Positions 1-7,951 of a DNA stretch of 14,839 nucleotides are shown piece by piece; position 1 is the first letter of the stretch; every line of letters begins with the position of its first letter. Below the pieces are notes generated by a model, which did not search any database, had not been told where the DNA came from, and saw nothing but the letters and a program-made list of their open reading frames with translations. Origin of the DNA: Multifurca ochricompacta (Eukaryota > Basidiomycota > Agaricomycetes > Russulales > Russulaceae); NCBI GenBank assembly GCA_022496185.1, contig WTXG01000536.1, positions 1 through 14,839 of the forward strand, in the 5' to 3' direction. Made by a program: the position numbers and the translations under genes.

Positions 1-846
1 GGTTCGGCAGCAGCACAGGAGCAGCCCCCAATGATCGTGGGGGCAGGGGTCGGCATACGTGTCAGCGTACCTCTCGGCAATGTTGGTAAGCTCCCTTTTC
101 CAGCCTCTTTCGAATCTCCACAACTCCTGCTTGATTTGAAACATTCCGTTGGTCAACGGGCCATCATTTCGCGTGCTCTTTGTACTGTTTATTGAGTGTG
201 TCACGCAGGTCAGATTCTTCTGCAGTCTCATTACCTCGCTTGAGACGCGGAAGTCGCATGTCACTCAGTACTTCGTCGATGGCAAAGGCCCGCGTGTCTT
301 CGGCAGCCAGATGCCCCAGCTGTTCGTCGGTCATGGTGTGATGCAGACGACCGGTATACCTTTCTTCCAGATAGACTGGAGCTCCATAAACGGGGCCATC
401 CTTTTTCATGCACCCAGCCACATCCATTCCTCCATTGGTGTAGAAGATGTATTTGGCGATCGCGACAGTCCCATCACCCTGGGTGATCTCCAATGGGTAG
501 TACATAGAGGAGTTTGGGTTGTTGACGAAGAAAGGAAATTCCGGGACCTTGTCGTCTGACTCCATACCTATCAGGTCATTCGGGTGCGGTTCTTCGCAAT
601 GTTTGAAATCATTGTTGGGTTGGGGGACTGATTCTTGATTCGAGCTTCGGCGGCCTCATAGTCAATGGGCGAAGAGGGACGTGTGGACGGGTGAGCAGAA
701 GGGAAGTTCTTGACAGCTACTGTGGTAGCGGCAAAGGCGTTGATGGCGGCGTTGGCAGCGATGAAGGACATAATAGATTCTGTAGTTGTAGGACGTTGCT
801 GTGGGAGCATGTACTGGGGGATTTGCTTGGGGTCTGGGTCATCTTT
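1..846 (-). pseudogene. Extra ORF (ORF3) of copy A, between chromodomain and 3' LTR; C-terminal half outside window
   Basis: The ORF begins at ATG 810-808, in the same phase as the pol stop (TAA 849-847) and 12 sense codons after it. The N-terminal part reads MLPQQRPTTTESIMSFIAAN, followed by an alanine-rich stretch and a Ser/Pro-rich PSTRPSSPIDYEAAEARIKNQ segment. A one-base deletion near 616 moves the frame to 565-164 (MESDDKVPEFPFFVNNPNSS ... TNGGMDVAGCMKKDGPVYG ... TDEQLGHLAAEDTRAFAIDEV). Further small deletions at about 250, 225, 160 and 150 break the helical region, and the zinc part lies beyond position 1. Copies B and C carry the same protein. I do not recognise a named family. No typical envelope features are present despite the position. 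Confidence 0.75.
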
Positions 847-1079
847 TTAACTGTTCTTGGGCGCTTCTGGGTGTCGGTCATGGAACTCTGAGATAAGGGC
901 CGGGGCAAAGATATTCCCAGTGGGCTCCACGAGTTGTCAGAGTCTGGGAATCCTTTCCACTTGACTAGGTAATGCAACTTACGCCCTTGGCCTTTACGTG
1001 AGGAATCTAGAATTCGCTCCACTTCCCACTCTGCTTCTCCATTGATTAATTCAGGGGGGGTCTCGGGAAGTTTCCCCAT
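847..1079 (-). pseudogene. pol: Integrase chromodomain of copy A (frameshifted)
   Basis: The stretch ELINGEAEWEVERILDS...LHYLVKWKGFPDSDNSW is a chromodomain, the targeting module at the C-terminus of chromoviral integrases, thought to bind histone marks. The aromatic residues in EWEVERI and YLVKWKGF are present. After NSW the frame changes through a missing G near 926 (TGGAG where copy C has TGGGAA). The other frame gives the normal ending, with EFHDRHPEAPKNS and TAA at 849-847. The matching region of copy C is unbroken. Confidence 0.88.
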
Positions 1080-2850
1080 GAAGGGCTGTCTCTGTGTAAG
1101 GTGTCAGGAGTCGGGCATGGAAGACCGGGTGAATCCTCCATGTGGGTGGAAGTCCGAGTTCATATGACACATCTGACAGCTTCCTTGTTATCATGAAAGG
1201 TCCATGACGTCGGGGAGCTAATTTAGCTGTGGGGTGTGACATGTGAATGTTCTTTCCCTCCAGCCAGACGAGGTCATTGGTCCGATAAGGTGTGAATCTT
1301 GACGGCTTTTCAGATAGGATTTTTTGTGCCTTGAGCAGATTCTCATTGGCCGATTTCCTGACTTCCTCCCATTGGTCGATACGCTGTGCAGCCAACGGGA
1401 CGTTTGTGGGTTTCTTGGTCCAGCTGGTCCGTGGTGTCCATCCCATGATAAGTGAGAATGGGGGGGTCTTAGTGGTCTGATTAGGCCATGAGTTATGTGC
1501 AAACTCCGCCATTGCCAGCCAGTCAGCCCAATCGTCCTGTCGTCCATTGCACCAGAACTGAAGGTACTGCTCCAACCATTGATTCATTCTTTCCGATTGT
1601 CCATCAGTCTGTGGGTGGTAGGCAGTCGAAATATTCTGGGTGATGTCTAAGGTCTTACAGAGTGCTCTAGCAAAGGCGGAGGTGAAACGTGGGTTGTGGT
1701 CAGAGATGATCTTTTCTGGGAGGCCATAGTGTCTGTAAACATGGTCCAGGTAGAGTTTGGCCACGCCTTCTGCTGTGACGGACTCATTGCATGGTATAAA
1801 CAGTGCCGCCTTAGAACAGTCGTGGTCCGTGATGGTCAAAATGGAATCAAAGCCTCTGGAGACAGGGAGTTTAACAATGAAGTCCATCGCAATGGTCTGG
1901 AACAGTAGGGAGGCTGTAGGTGCGATTGGAAATAATGCTGGTGGATGCGGGTGCATGTTTACTTTATTGGCTTGACAGTCTGCACAACCTTTCACATAGT
2001 TCTCCACGTCCTTCTTCATGTTTGGCCACCAGTAATCTCGTTTGGCCAAGGCGTATGTGTTGGCAATACCGGGGTGGCCCACGGAGGGGAGGTCGTGGTG
2101 AAAATGGATCACCCCCCTCTTAATGTTGTCGCCACCGGTGACAACGAGTCGATCCCCGTCCTTCCACCAAAGGCCATCGATTTTCTTCAGATTATGTGTG
2201 TCTGCCCATGACTCGCATAATCGTTGGTTCATGTTTTGCGACACTTGAGCCCATAAATCCATGTCGTGGAGGCTTACGACGGCGGCTTTTGTGAAGACCT
2301 CTTCAGGCAGGACCGTGACATCATTGTTGTCTTCTTCTCCACTGTGCAAGTCTGGTCGTTGTGACAGGGCGTCGGCGCGTGCGTTGCGACTGCCCGCAAT
2401 ATGTTTCAATGTGAAATTATATTCCTCCAGTTCTAGGACCTCGCGCGCAACTCGTCGACTAATCTTGTGGGGGTCCTTCCAGTATAATAGGTTGGAGTGG
2501 TCGGTGTGAATAATGGTTTTATGGGGAGTTCCTGCTAAGTATGGTCGCCAGTGTCGTAGTGCTTTCACAATGGCGAGCAGTTCTCTGTCCCAAATATCAT
2601 AATTTCGTTCCACCGGTGAGAATGTCTCTGAGTAGAAGGCAACTGGATGAAGCAATCCAGTTGTGTCTCGTTGGTTCAGTACAGCTCCGTTTGCAAAGTG
2701 CGATGCGTCTACTTCAAGTTCGAAAGGCTTTTCGAGGTCTGGCTGCAGAAGGACTGGTTCCGAGCCCACAATGTCTCGGATCTGTTCGAAGGCCTGTTGT
2801 TGTTCGTTGCCCCAATGCCAAGGTGTATCCTTCTTTAGTAGTCCATTCAA
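1051..2850 (-). pseudogene. pol: RNase H and integrase domains of copy A pol
   Basis: This is an uninterrupted 599-codon stretch. RNase H (about 1-167) keeps acidic residues D48, E90, D117 and D160 and degrades the RNA strand of the RT hybrid. Integrase follows: an HHCC zinc domain (H252, H259, C289, C292), then a DDE core with D323, D384 and E420 (DD35E spacing), including the SDHNPRFTS and YHPQTDGQSE motifs. A GPF module at 550-552 is typical of chromoviral integrases and is followed by HPVFHARLL. The frame ends at a TGA after a G-run-associated shift near 1054-1075, and the chromodomain continues in another frame. All catalytic residues are intact, so this is the best-preserved coding stretch in the window. 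The N-terminus is not a true start: it is fused to RT upstream. Confidence 0.93.
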
Positions 2851-3660
2851 TGGTTGGGCAATGCCCGAGAATCCTCATACAAATCATCGGTAAAAGTTAC
2901 AGAATCCAATGAAGGATCGTACGTCCTTGGTGCACGTGGGTATGGGCCACTCTTGAATTCCTTGCACCTTTACTGGGTCCATTCGAACCTGTCCTCCTTC
3001 CAGGATCAGTCCCAGGTACTCTATGCTTCGTTGTTCGAATGAGCATTTAGCCGGTTTGAGGTACAGATCATGTTCATGCAAAATTGTTAATACCTGGTGA
3101 ACTCGTTCTCGGTGATGGATCAAATTTCTGGTTGTAGCCACAAGGATATCATCCATATACACCACTACTTCGCCTGTGAGGATAAGGTCGCGGAAGATGT
3201 GGTTCATCATGGATTGGAAGGTAGCAGGCGAGTTGGTAAGGCCGAAGAACATGATGTTTGGCTCGAAGAGTCCCTGGTTAGTTTTGAACGCCGCTTTGCA
3301 CTGATCTCCCTCCTTAATCCTGACGTTATTATACCCCCACCAAACATCCATCTTGGAGAACAGGGACTTGTCCCTCATGGTATTGATGAGCTCGGAAATG
3401 AGGGGAAGTGGATAAGCATTCTTTACGGTGTGGGCATTTATCCATTGGTAATCTTGAACAGGTCAGAGTTTTCCGTCTTTCTTTTTAATAAAGAAGAAAG
3501 GCGATGCGTATGGTGACTTTGACGGGCGAATGTATCCTTTCGCAAGGTGCTCTTCAAGGAACGTCGTAAGTGCTGCTTGCTCCTTCTGGGACAATGGGTA
3601 AATTTTACAGTCAATGGCGGATGGGGTATCTGGTGTGAACTCGATAGCGTGATCCCAAGG
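2851..3660 (-). pseudogene. pol: Reverse transcriptase domain of copy A pol, broken by TGA codons
   Basis: Ty3/gypsy-type reverse transcriptase, same phase as the protease and as the RNase H-integrase below. The N-terminal part shows [28 protein letters not shown] at 3465-3463, then PVQDYQWIN. The fingers/palm part (3378 on) has the first catalytic Asp in SKMDVWWGY and the YMDD box in VVVYMDDILVA (residues 74-77 of that stretch). After FCNFYR come TGA codons at 2886-2884 and 2877-2875, before GFSGIAQPLNG leads into RNase H. All three internal stops fall where related elements have Arg, as expected for CGA changed to TGA. Confidence 0.88.
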
Positions 3661-4394
3661 TCATGTGGGTGGAAAACGTTGCGACTCTTCTTCTGAGAAC
3701 ACCTTCCAGTGTCGGTGATAGACCTCTGGTACTACCTCCTCAAAAGTCTTCTCTGTCTGCCCTTCCACTGCCTTTTGGGCAAGTTCTGATGCTTTTGTAG
3801 CGTAGCAGCGACCTGCATCCTCTTCCTCTACTTCCAATGTCTTCATATGTCGGACGGCATAATCGTATCCCAATGATGTAATGAGGACTGGGTAAGAGTC
3901 CTTATCCATGGTCGCGTCGCTCCAGTTGATCTTTGGCTCGAACGCGGCTAACCATGGGTACCCTAGGATTAGATCTTCGTTTCCGAGATTGGTGACAAGA
4001 AATCGAATTGCTTTTGTTCTTTCCCCTACTTGGACATTAAGATCGGTGTAGTGGGTAATCCTTCCGGCTCTATTGGCTGTTCCATCTATGTTCCAGATAT
4101 TCTTTTCCTGGGGGAGTTCCAGCATCCCCAAGCCCATGGTTCTTGCCATTCGCGGGCTGATGAAGTTATCAGTGGCCCTGAGTCTATCAGGATGTCACGG
4201 TCGGCCGTCCTCTGTGTAGTCTCGAAATGTACTGGTATTTTCAATGATTTGAAGCGATTAGTATACACAGAGGTTACATGTAATGCTCGTGCCCAGGCCG
4301 ACGGGGTAGAGCTGATCAAAAATCCTTTTTGGCGAAAGCCTTTTCTACCAAAATGGCTCGAACTTCTTCGCTTTCCTTCATCATATTCGCCCAT
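3661..4394 (-). pseudogene. pol: Retropepsin-type aspartic protease region of copy A pol
   Basis: The active-site signature is visible as DILIDSGP in one frame (about 4172-4190). It continues as the expected TDNFIS-like sequence in a second frame after a one-base deletion near 4175. The second frame (4149-3661) carries the flap and substrate region and the conserved DLILGYPWL motif near its middle. It ends at TGA 3663-3661, where the following bases keep coding in the same phase (PWDHAIEF, the usual lead into RT). The linker upstream (4394-4190) joins the nucleocapsid. The protease would cleave Gag-Pol in the particle. Both the deletion and the stop make this copy inactive. Confidence 0.8.
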
Positions 4395-4592
4395 ATCTCC
4401 TGTGCCTTTTCTTCCTTCGTTGGCGTTTTCTTTTCGATGGTAGGTGGATTGTTACGAATAGGCACAACCATTGCTTCCGCCACTCGTACTCCTTTCTTTG
4501 GGCATTCCCTTGACATATGGCCCAGTGCTTTGCAGCGAAAGCATCTTCCCTCTTTCATCAGGGTCTGTCTTTCATCCTCAGTGAGCACAACC
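4316..4592 (-). pseudogene. gag: gag of copy A, C-terminal nucleocapsid part with CCHC zinc knuckle
   Basis: This is the continuation of gag beyond the solo LTR. It contains one classical retroviral zinc knuckle, CFRCKALGHMSREC (C-x2-C-x4-H-x4-C), preceded by an LTEDERQTLMKEG-type linker. The knuckle binds the RNA genome during packaging. A lysine- and glutamate-rich segment follows. The frame ends at TGA (4316-4318). The downstream linker to the protease reads on in another frame, so a programmed gag-pol frameshift or a deletion must separate them; one copy cannot decide which. Confidence 0.85.
4588..4592. repeat. Target site duplication CAACC, left copy
   Basis: CAACC directly precedes TGTCACAG at the left edge of the solo LTR and recurs at 5301-5305 just after its right edge. 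Five bases is the usual duplication of LTR retrotransposons. Confidence 0.88.
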
Positions 4593-4859
4593 TGTCACAG
4601 CCAGGTCTCTGCTGTGTCGAGGGTCGTCCTGGTCAAGCCCCTTCAAGATATGGAATGCCTGCAAGGTCAAAACTGTCAAGGACAAGTTGGTTCAAGGATC
4701 AAGGTCAAGACTATCAAAGGTAAGTCAATTCAGGGTGTCAAAGTGAACCACAGAGGGCCGCAGTCAGAGTTCAAGGCCCACACAAGATAAGAGGGGCACG
4801 CGTGCAAGAGGCGAGTCGAAGCAGTGGCAATAAGCCCTGCTGGAGATCTGGGGTGAAGG

Positions 4860-4883
4860 CTCCCTAAGTTGCAGCTTAGGGAG
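4860..4883. repeat. Perfect hairpin in the solo LTR
   Basis: CTCCCTAAG and CTTAGGGAG form a 9-bp perfect inverted repeat around a 6-nt loop. A second inverted repeat, AATCTCCA-T-TGGAGATT, lies further right near 5041-5058. The function is unknown; an RNA structure in the LTR transcript is possible. Confidence 0.6.
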
Positions 4884-4966
4884 TTCAAGGGAATTCTGGG
4901 TGAAGCACAGTAAACCTGTATTAGATACAAGAGAACAGACTTAATGTCTGTCTCTCTAGTATGTCT

Positions 4967-4975
4967 CCTTAAATA
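4967..4975 (-). promoter_or_regulatory. Possible TATA box of the solo LTR
   Basis: TATTTAAGG on the minus strand lies near the middle of the solo LTR, where the U3/R boundary is expected. It is the only good TATA-like site I saw and is the basis for suggesting minus orientation. Confidence 0.4.
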
Positions 4976-5233
4976 CAAGTATTCTAGTGTCTTTGTAATT
5001 ACAGTAAAGTGGAATGTTCAGTATAGTAACTAGCCAAGTGAATCTCCATTGGAGATTGAGACAGGAAGAGGAAGTGGTGTTGCACCCACTCCAAAGGCGA
5101 ATGAGTGTCAATCCAAGTCAGTCCAAAAAGTCCGGAAATCAGATAAAATAAAGATCATCAACTCCAGTCACATGACTCGGAGTGAGAAGTCGAAACGTTG
5201 AAACAGAAGTCGAACGCGCGTGGCTCGAAAAAC

Positions 5234-5300
5234 CGTCACAAAACGTCACACGCGCGTCACACGCGCGTCGCAAGCTGTCACATCGACAATAAGCGTCACA
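5234..5300. repeat. CGTCACA repeat cluster at one end of the solo LTR
   Basis: CGTCACA occurs at 5234-5240, 5244-5250, 5255-5261 and 5294-5300, with a one-base variant TGTCACA at 5276-5282. Two perfect 11-bp tandem units (CGTCACACGCG) lie at 5244-5254 and 5255-5265. Read on the minus strand these are TGTGACG repeats at the start of U3. The TGACG core resembles bZIP/ATF half-sites, so enhancer function is plausible but unproven. Confidence 0.6.
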
Positions 5301-6543
5301 CAACCTGTGCTCTAGTTCTATCAGCTGAGGTATCCATCGCATTTGGATCCCTCTGGGGAGCATGGGCCGGCTTGACCCCGAAGGCAGCCTTCCACTGGTC
5401 TCGGGTTTTTCCTTTCTTTGTATCGACTCCGAAGCGTGTCTGGAAGTCGAGATAATCTTGCTGCTGTCGTCGAGCAGCATCAACCCATGCATCCCAGTCC
5501 TGAGGGTGGTGGAACTGGATGATGTTTTTGACCAATGGGTTAGGCAACCCTTGCAAGAAGAGGTCCAGTGTTGCCTCTTCATCTGTGTCATACCCAGCTC
5601 TGTTAGCCAGGCTTCGGAATTTAGCCACATAGGCATCCAATTCTCCCTTTTCCATCTTAAGGGACTTCAATTCCCGGGTGGCCTTCTGTTTAGCCTGTCC
5701 GTCCGTGAATGCATCCTTGAATCTTTGGGCAATAGTTTCCCAAAGAACTTCACTAGTGGTGCGACGACCACTCTCAACTTGTTCGTTCAGCCACTCCAGC
5801 TGCTCCATCGTCCAGTCATCCACTGCGTCCCCTCGTATCAGAGATAAGAAGAGGTTGGCACGTTGGAAGGGGTTAATGATCTGGGGAACGTCGTGGTTGA
5901 AGTTTTTGAATGTCGTAAACTCCAACATAAATTTCTTGCTCTGGGAGCGGTCCCCTGCGAATGTCTGAGGCAGTACTCCTGATAGCCTTCCAGAGGGTGG
6001 GGGTATGTTTGGTGGTAGCATAACTGGTGGAGGCGGCGGGGGTGGAGGAGCTGGGTCTGGGAGTTGGGTGGCGATAGTGGACATTCTTTTTAGTGGGGTG
6101 ACAGTGTTGGTGGACTGTATAGATATCTGAGGAGTTGTCAAAGCAGGGGCTCTGATTGTGACAACTGCTGGTGCAACTGGGGTTGTAGTCGACGCTAATA
6201 CCAGTGCTTCTTCACTTTGTTCTTCTACGTACTCTTCTGGTTCAGAGTCCATGACAATGGCCGGGGGATTCTCCCTCCACGGTCCTAATCCAAATTCTGG
6301 TGGGGCGGGTCCTGTAGTGACCCAAGAGTGTCGGCTTTCCGAATATCGGATACGATACCAAACCCTCTTTTCGTCGTCGTATTCTACCGGTTGGTATCTT
6401 CCGTCGTGATAGACGTAGTATCCAAACTCGGACTCAAAGTCTTTCCAGGTGGCAGAACCAAGTGTCTGCTGCGAAAGATTATTCTCTTCTCTTCGTTCGA
6501 TGAGCTCTTCTTTGAACAAGGTCTGACTGCGGCTGGAAGCCAC
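5296..6543 (-). pseudogene. gag: gag of copy A, N-terminal and capsid part, cut by a solo LTR
   Basis: This encodes the structural Gag protein of the retrotransposon particle. The open stretch is 415 codons. An acidic N-terminal region (about 1-120) is followed by a proline-rich segment (about 162-184, with a run of eight prolines). Next is a helical retrotransposon-gag (capsid) domain at about 200-365, including an LDLFLQGLP segment. The frame stays in phase up to the insertion at 5300 and, skipping the inserted 708 bp plus the 5-bp duplication, continues in phase into the zinc knuckle at 4592. The first codon after the LTR that could start it is GTG at 6543-6541. An in-frame TAA lies at the LTR end and the first in-frame ATG is codon 98, so the original ATG has probably been lost. 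The last three codons before the stop at 5296 come partly from the inserted LTR. Confidence 0.85.
5301..5305. repeat. Target site duplication CAACC, right copy
   Basis: This is the partner of 4588-4592. It lies in the gag reading frame (Ala-Gln-Val codons), and the frame resumes correctly when one copy is removed. Confidence 0.88.
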
Positions 6544-6549
6544 GATGAG

Positions 6550-6560
6550 AGACTTGACTT
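6550..6560 (-). promoter_or_regulatory. Putative primer binding site of copy A (self-priming type)
   Basis: AAGTCAAGTCT on the minus strand lies 2 nt downstream of the 5' LTR end. I recognise no match to the initiator-Met tRNA 3' end. It is perfectly complementary over 11 nt to the R-region motif at 6787-6797. The length, position and complementarity match the self-primed PBS known from Tf1/sushi-type elements. The mechanism is inferred from sequence only. Confidence 0.6.
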
Positions 6561-6786
6561 GATGTTACGCCCGGTGCAGGACATTCCACATGACTTGTGT
6601 GACAGCGCGATTCGTGGGTTCAGATAAGAAACCAATAAGGTCTCTTGGAGTTTTAAGGGGGGATGAGTCAGAGTCAAAGGGTGCTCCCCTAGGACACTGT
6701 TGAATGGAAAGTACCAGAAGTACTTGAGACGAATGAGTCAGAGATCAAAGGGGGATGTCCAGAAGACAGGCACCGATGTATTCAAT

Positions 6787-6797
6787 AAGTCAAGTCT
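6787..6797 (-). promoter_or_regulatory. Putative transcript 5' end / self-primer sequence of copy A
   Basis: On the minus strand this reads AGACTTGACTT and starts 34 nt after the first base of the TATA box. It is the exact reverse complement of the 11 bases at 6550-6560, just past the 5' LTR. Copies B and C have AGACTCGACTT at the same place. It fits the Tf1-type mechanism, in which the first 11 nt of the mRNA fold back to prime reverse transcription. Confidence 0.6.
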
Positions 6798-6823
6798 GAG
6801 GTTTACAGTGTAACTACAGCAGA

Positions 6824-6831
6824 CTTATATA
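6824..6831 (-). promoter_or_regulatory. TATA box in the LTR of copy A
   Basis: TATATAAG on the minus strand. The same octamer occurs at the matching place in the LTRs of copies B and C. The conserved motif AGACTYGACTT begins 34 nt downstream of the first T in all three, consistent with a U3/R promoter with the transcript starting near that motif. The start site is inferred. Confidence 0.7.
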
Positions 6832-7139
6832 CGTAACTCGATGGGCGTCTACAAGATAAGAGTATGGAGTCAGGTGGGCCCAAATATACGGAAGCGGACG
6901 GCGTAAAGTCTAGCTTCTGATAGGGTATTAAGTAAGTGTCCGGTCGTATGATAAGGAGATAAAGAATAAACAAAGACAATCGCGGGTAAACGTGGATCAA
7001 TAAGAGGGTCACGGGGATGGACGAAGAGCATGTGATGGATCCCACGATGGAGACATGATCTGGTAATGAAGTGTGGGCGGATGGGAGGGGTTGTCACTAG
7101 GCAAGAAAAAGAACATGGGAAGAGACAGGGTTCGTAACA

Positions 7140-7920
7140 AGAACGATACACTGGACGTCTCCACCATACGATGAGTGACGAGCAACTGGGTCACCTTGCA
7201 GCTGATGACCCCCAAGCCTTTGCGATTGATGAAGTGCTGAATGACATGCGCCTTCCGCGTCTCAAAGCTGAGGTAATGAGACTGCGGAAGACCCTCACAC
7301 TACGTACCACACTCAACACCCAATACAAAGAATATGCGAAGCAGATGACAAGGCTCACGAGGGGAATGTTCCAGGTGGAACAGGAGTTAACAGAGATCCA
7401 GAAAAGGTTGGAGAAAGGGGATGTGTACCAGACCATCGCAGAAAGGTATGCAGATACTTATGCGCAACCCCTCCCACCACGATCACTAGGGGCTGCACCA
7501 CAACTACTACCGAACTGATTCGAGATGCCGCGAATGCATGAGAATCCCCGAGGGGAGACATGCTGGCGATGTGATAGCAAGTATCACATTAGTTGGAACT
7601 GCCCTCTCAATCGCAAGTGGTGCCGTCATTGCCGAAGCAATCTACATTGGAGTTGGTTCTGTATCTTCCGCCGTATGGGCATCGCCCCAACGATTGTCAA
7701 CCCTTCGGGGTGGTGTGGCAAATGCCTGCGTCATAATGCGGGGCATTGGGAGCTTGACTGCCCGATCTACGACGCATGCCCCCAGTGCAGACGACACGGC
7801 CCATATGGCTTCTTGCACACACACCAATGTGCGGCCGACAAAACTTACACCATGGAGGATCGGAATTTAGCAGATGATTATGTGGACTTGGTACAGGATG
7901 ATGATGGTGCACGTTTCTAG
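7140..7920 (+). pseudogene. ORF3 of copy B: helical segment plus four zinc-knuckle-like motifs, one TGA stop
   Basis: The frame is single and free of indels, broken only by TGA at 7516-7518, where copy C has Arg. After TDEQLGHLAA-type sequence a long charged helical segment (about 7255-7450) looks coiled-coil-like. The C-terminal part has four cysteine motifs: CWRCDSKYHISWNC and CRHCRSNLHWSWFC (both C-x2-C-x4-H-x4-C), CGKCLRHNAGHWELDC (C-x2-C-x6-H-x4-C) and a C-x2-C-x11-H-x-C motif starting CPQC. An acidic tail ends DLVQDDDGARF, then TAG. Zinc knuckles of this kind bind single-stranded nucleic acid, so a nucleic acid chaperone or packaging role is a reasonable guess. The N-terminal half is beyond copy A. 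It is the cleanest of the three ORF3 copies for its length. Confidence 0.82.
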
Positions 7921-7937
7921 CTGGGTCAGCTCGAACC

Positions 7938-7951
7938 AGAGGGGAGGGTGA
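7938..7951 (+). promoter_or_regulatory. Polypurine tract of copy B
   Basis: AGAGGGGAGGGTGA directly precedes the TGTTACG start of the 3' LTR. This is the position and composition of the plus-strand primer of LTR elements. Copy C has AGAAGAGGGGGTGA at the same place. In both copies exactly 31 nt separate the ORF3 stop from the LTR. Confidence 0.8.

Larger units (their letters stand above)
4593..5300. mobile_element. Solo LTR of an unrelated LTR retrotransposon, inserted in gag of copy A
   Basis: The 708-bp segment starts TGTCACAG and ends CGTCACA (TG...CA). It is flanked by perfect 5-bp duplications, CAACC at 4588-4592 and 5301-5305. Removing it and one duplication restores the gag frame in phase with the zinc knuckle. 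It carries no coding sequence and does not resemble the LTRs of A, B or C. A TATTTAAGG box read on the minus strand (4967-4975) suggests minus orientation. The superfamily is unknown. It was probably left by LTR-LTR recombination after a full-length insertion. Confidence 0.88.
1..7139 (-). mobile_element. Ty3/gypsy chromovirus-type LTR retrotransposon, copy A (3' end outside window)
   Basis: Reading on the minus strand from 7139, the order is 5' LTR, gag with a CCHC knuckle, aspartic protease, reverse transcriptase, RNase H, integrase, chromodomain and an extra ORF. This is the pol order of Ty3/gypsy elements, and the chromodomain places it among the chromoviruses. The 3' LTR must lie left of position 1. 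The element interrupts the extra ORF of copy B, whose coding sequence resumes in frame at 7140. The 5 bases there (AGAAC, 7140-7144) are the expected target duplication, but its partner is outside the window. A 708-bp solo LTR interrupts gag. Pol carries four TGA stops and several one-base deletions, so the copy is dead. Confidence 0.93.
6563..7139 (-). repeat. 5' LTR of copy A
   Basis: This 577-bp segment begins TGTTACG and ends CGTAACA on the plus strand, a 7-bp terminal inverted repeat with the TG...CA ends of an LTR. It aligns by eye with the LTRs at 7952-8541 (opposite strand) and 11795-12383 (same strand). Shared blocks include the region around TATATAAG, a TTGGGCCCAC-like block, a CTTACTTAATNCCCTATCAGAAG block and the 3' end. 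Gag starts about 20 nt downstream on the minus strand, which makes this the 5' LTR. No gene lies in it. Confidence 0.93.

Noticed and set aside
149..559. Plus-strand open frame of 136 codons at the left edge
   Set aside because: It is the antisense of ORF3 of copy A. The minus strand has clear homology to copies B and C, and the plus-strand product resembles nothing.
1..846. ORF3 as an envelope gene (errantivirus-like)
   Set aside because: There is no convincing signal peptide, transmembrane segment or furin-type site. The C-terminal half in copies B and C is zinc knuckles and an acidic tail.
5244..5271. CRISPR-like or satellite repeat
   Set aside because: Only two 11-bp units with no spacers, inside an LTR of a eukaryotic element.
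4593..5300. Spacer in gag considered as a MITE or DNA transposon with a 9-10 bp duplication
   Set aside because: The ends are not long inverted repeats. The TG...CA termini and exact 5-bp CAACC duplication fit an LTR better, and the apparent 9-10 bp match is extended by chance similarity of the LTR ends to the flank.
7538..7870. Second plus-strand frame (110 codons) overlapping the zinc-knuckle part of ORF3 in copy B
   Set aside because: The CCHC motifs conserved with copy C are in the other frame; this one is a shadow.
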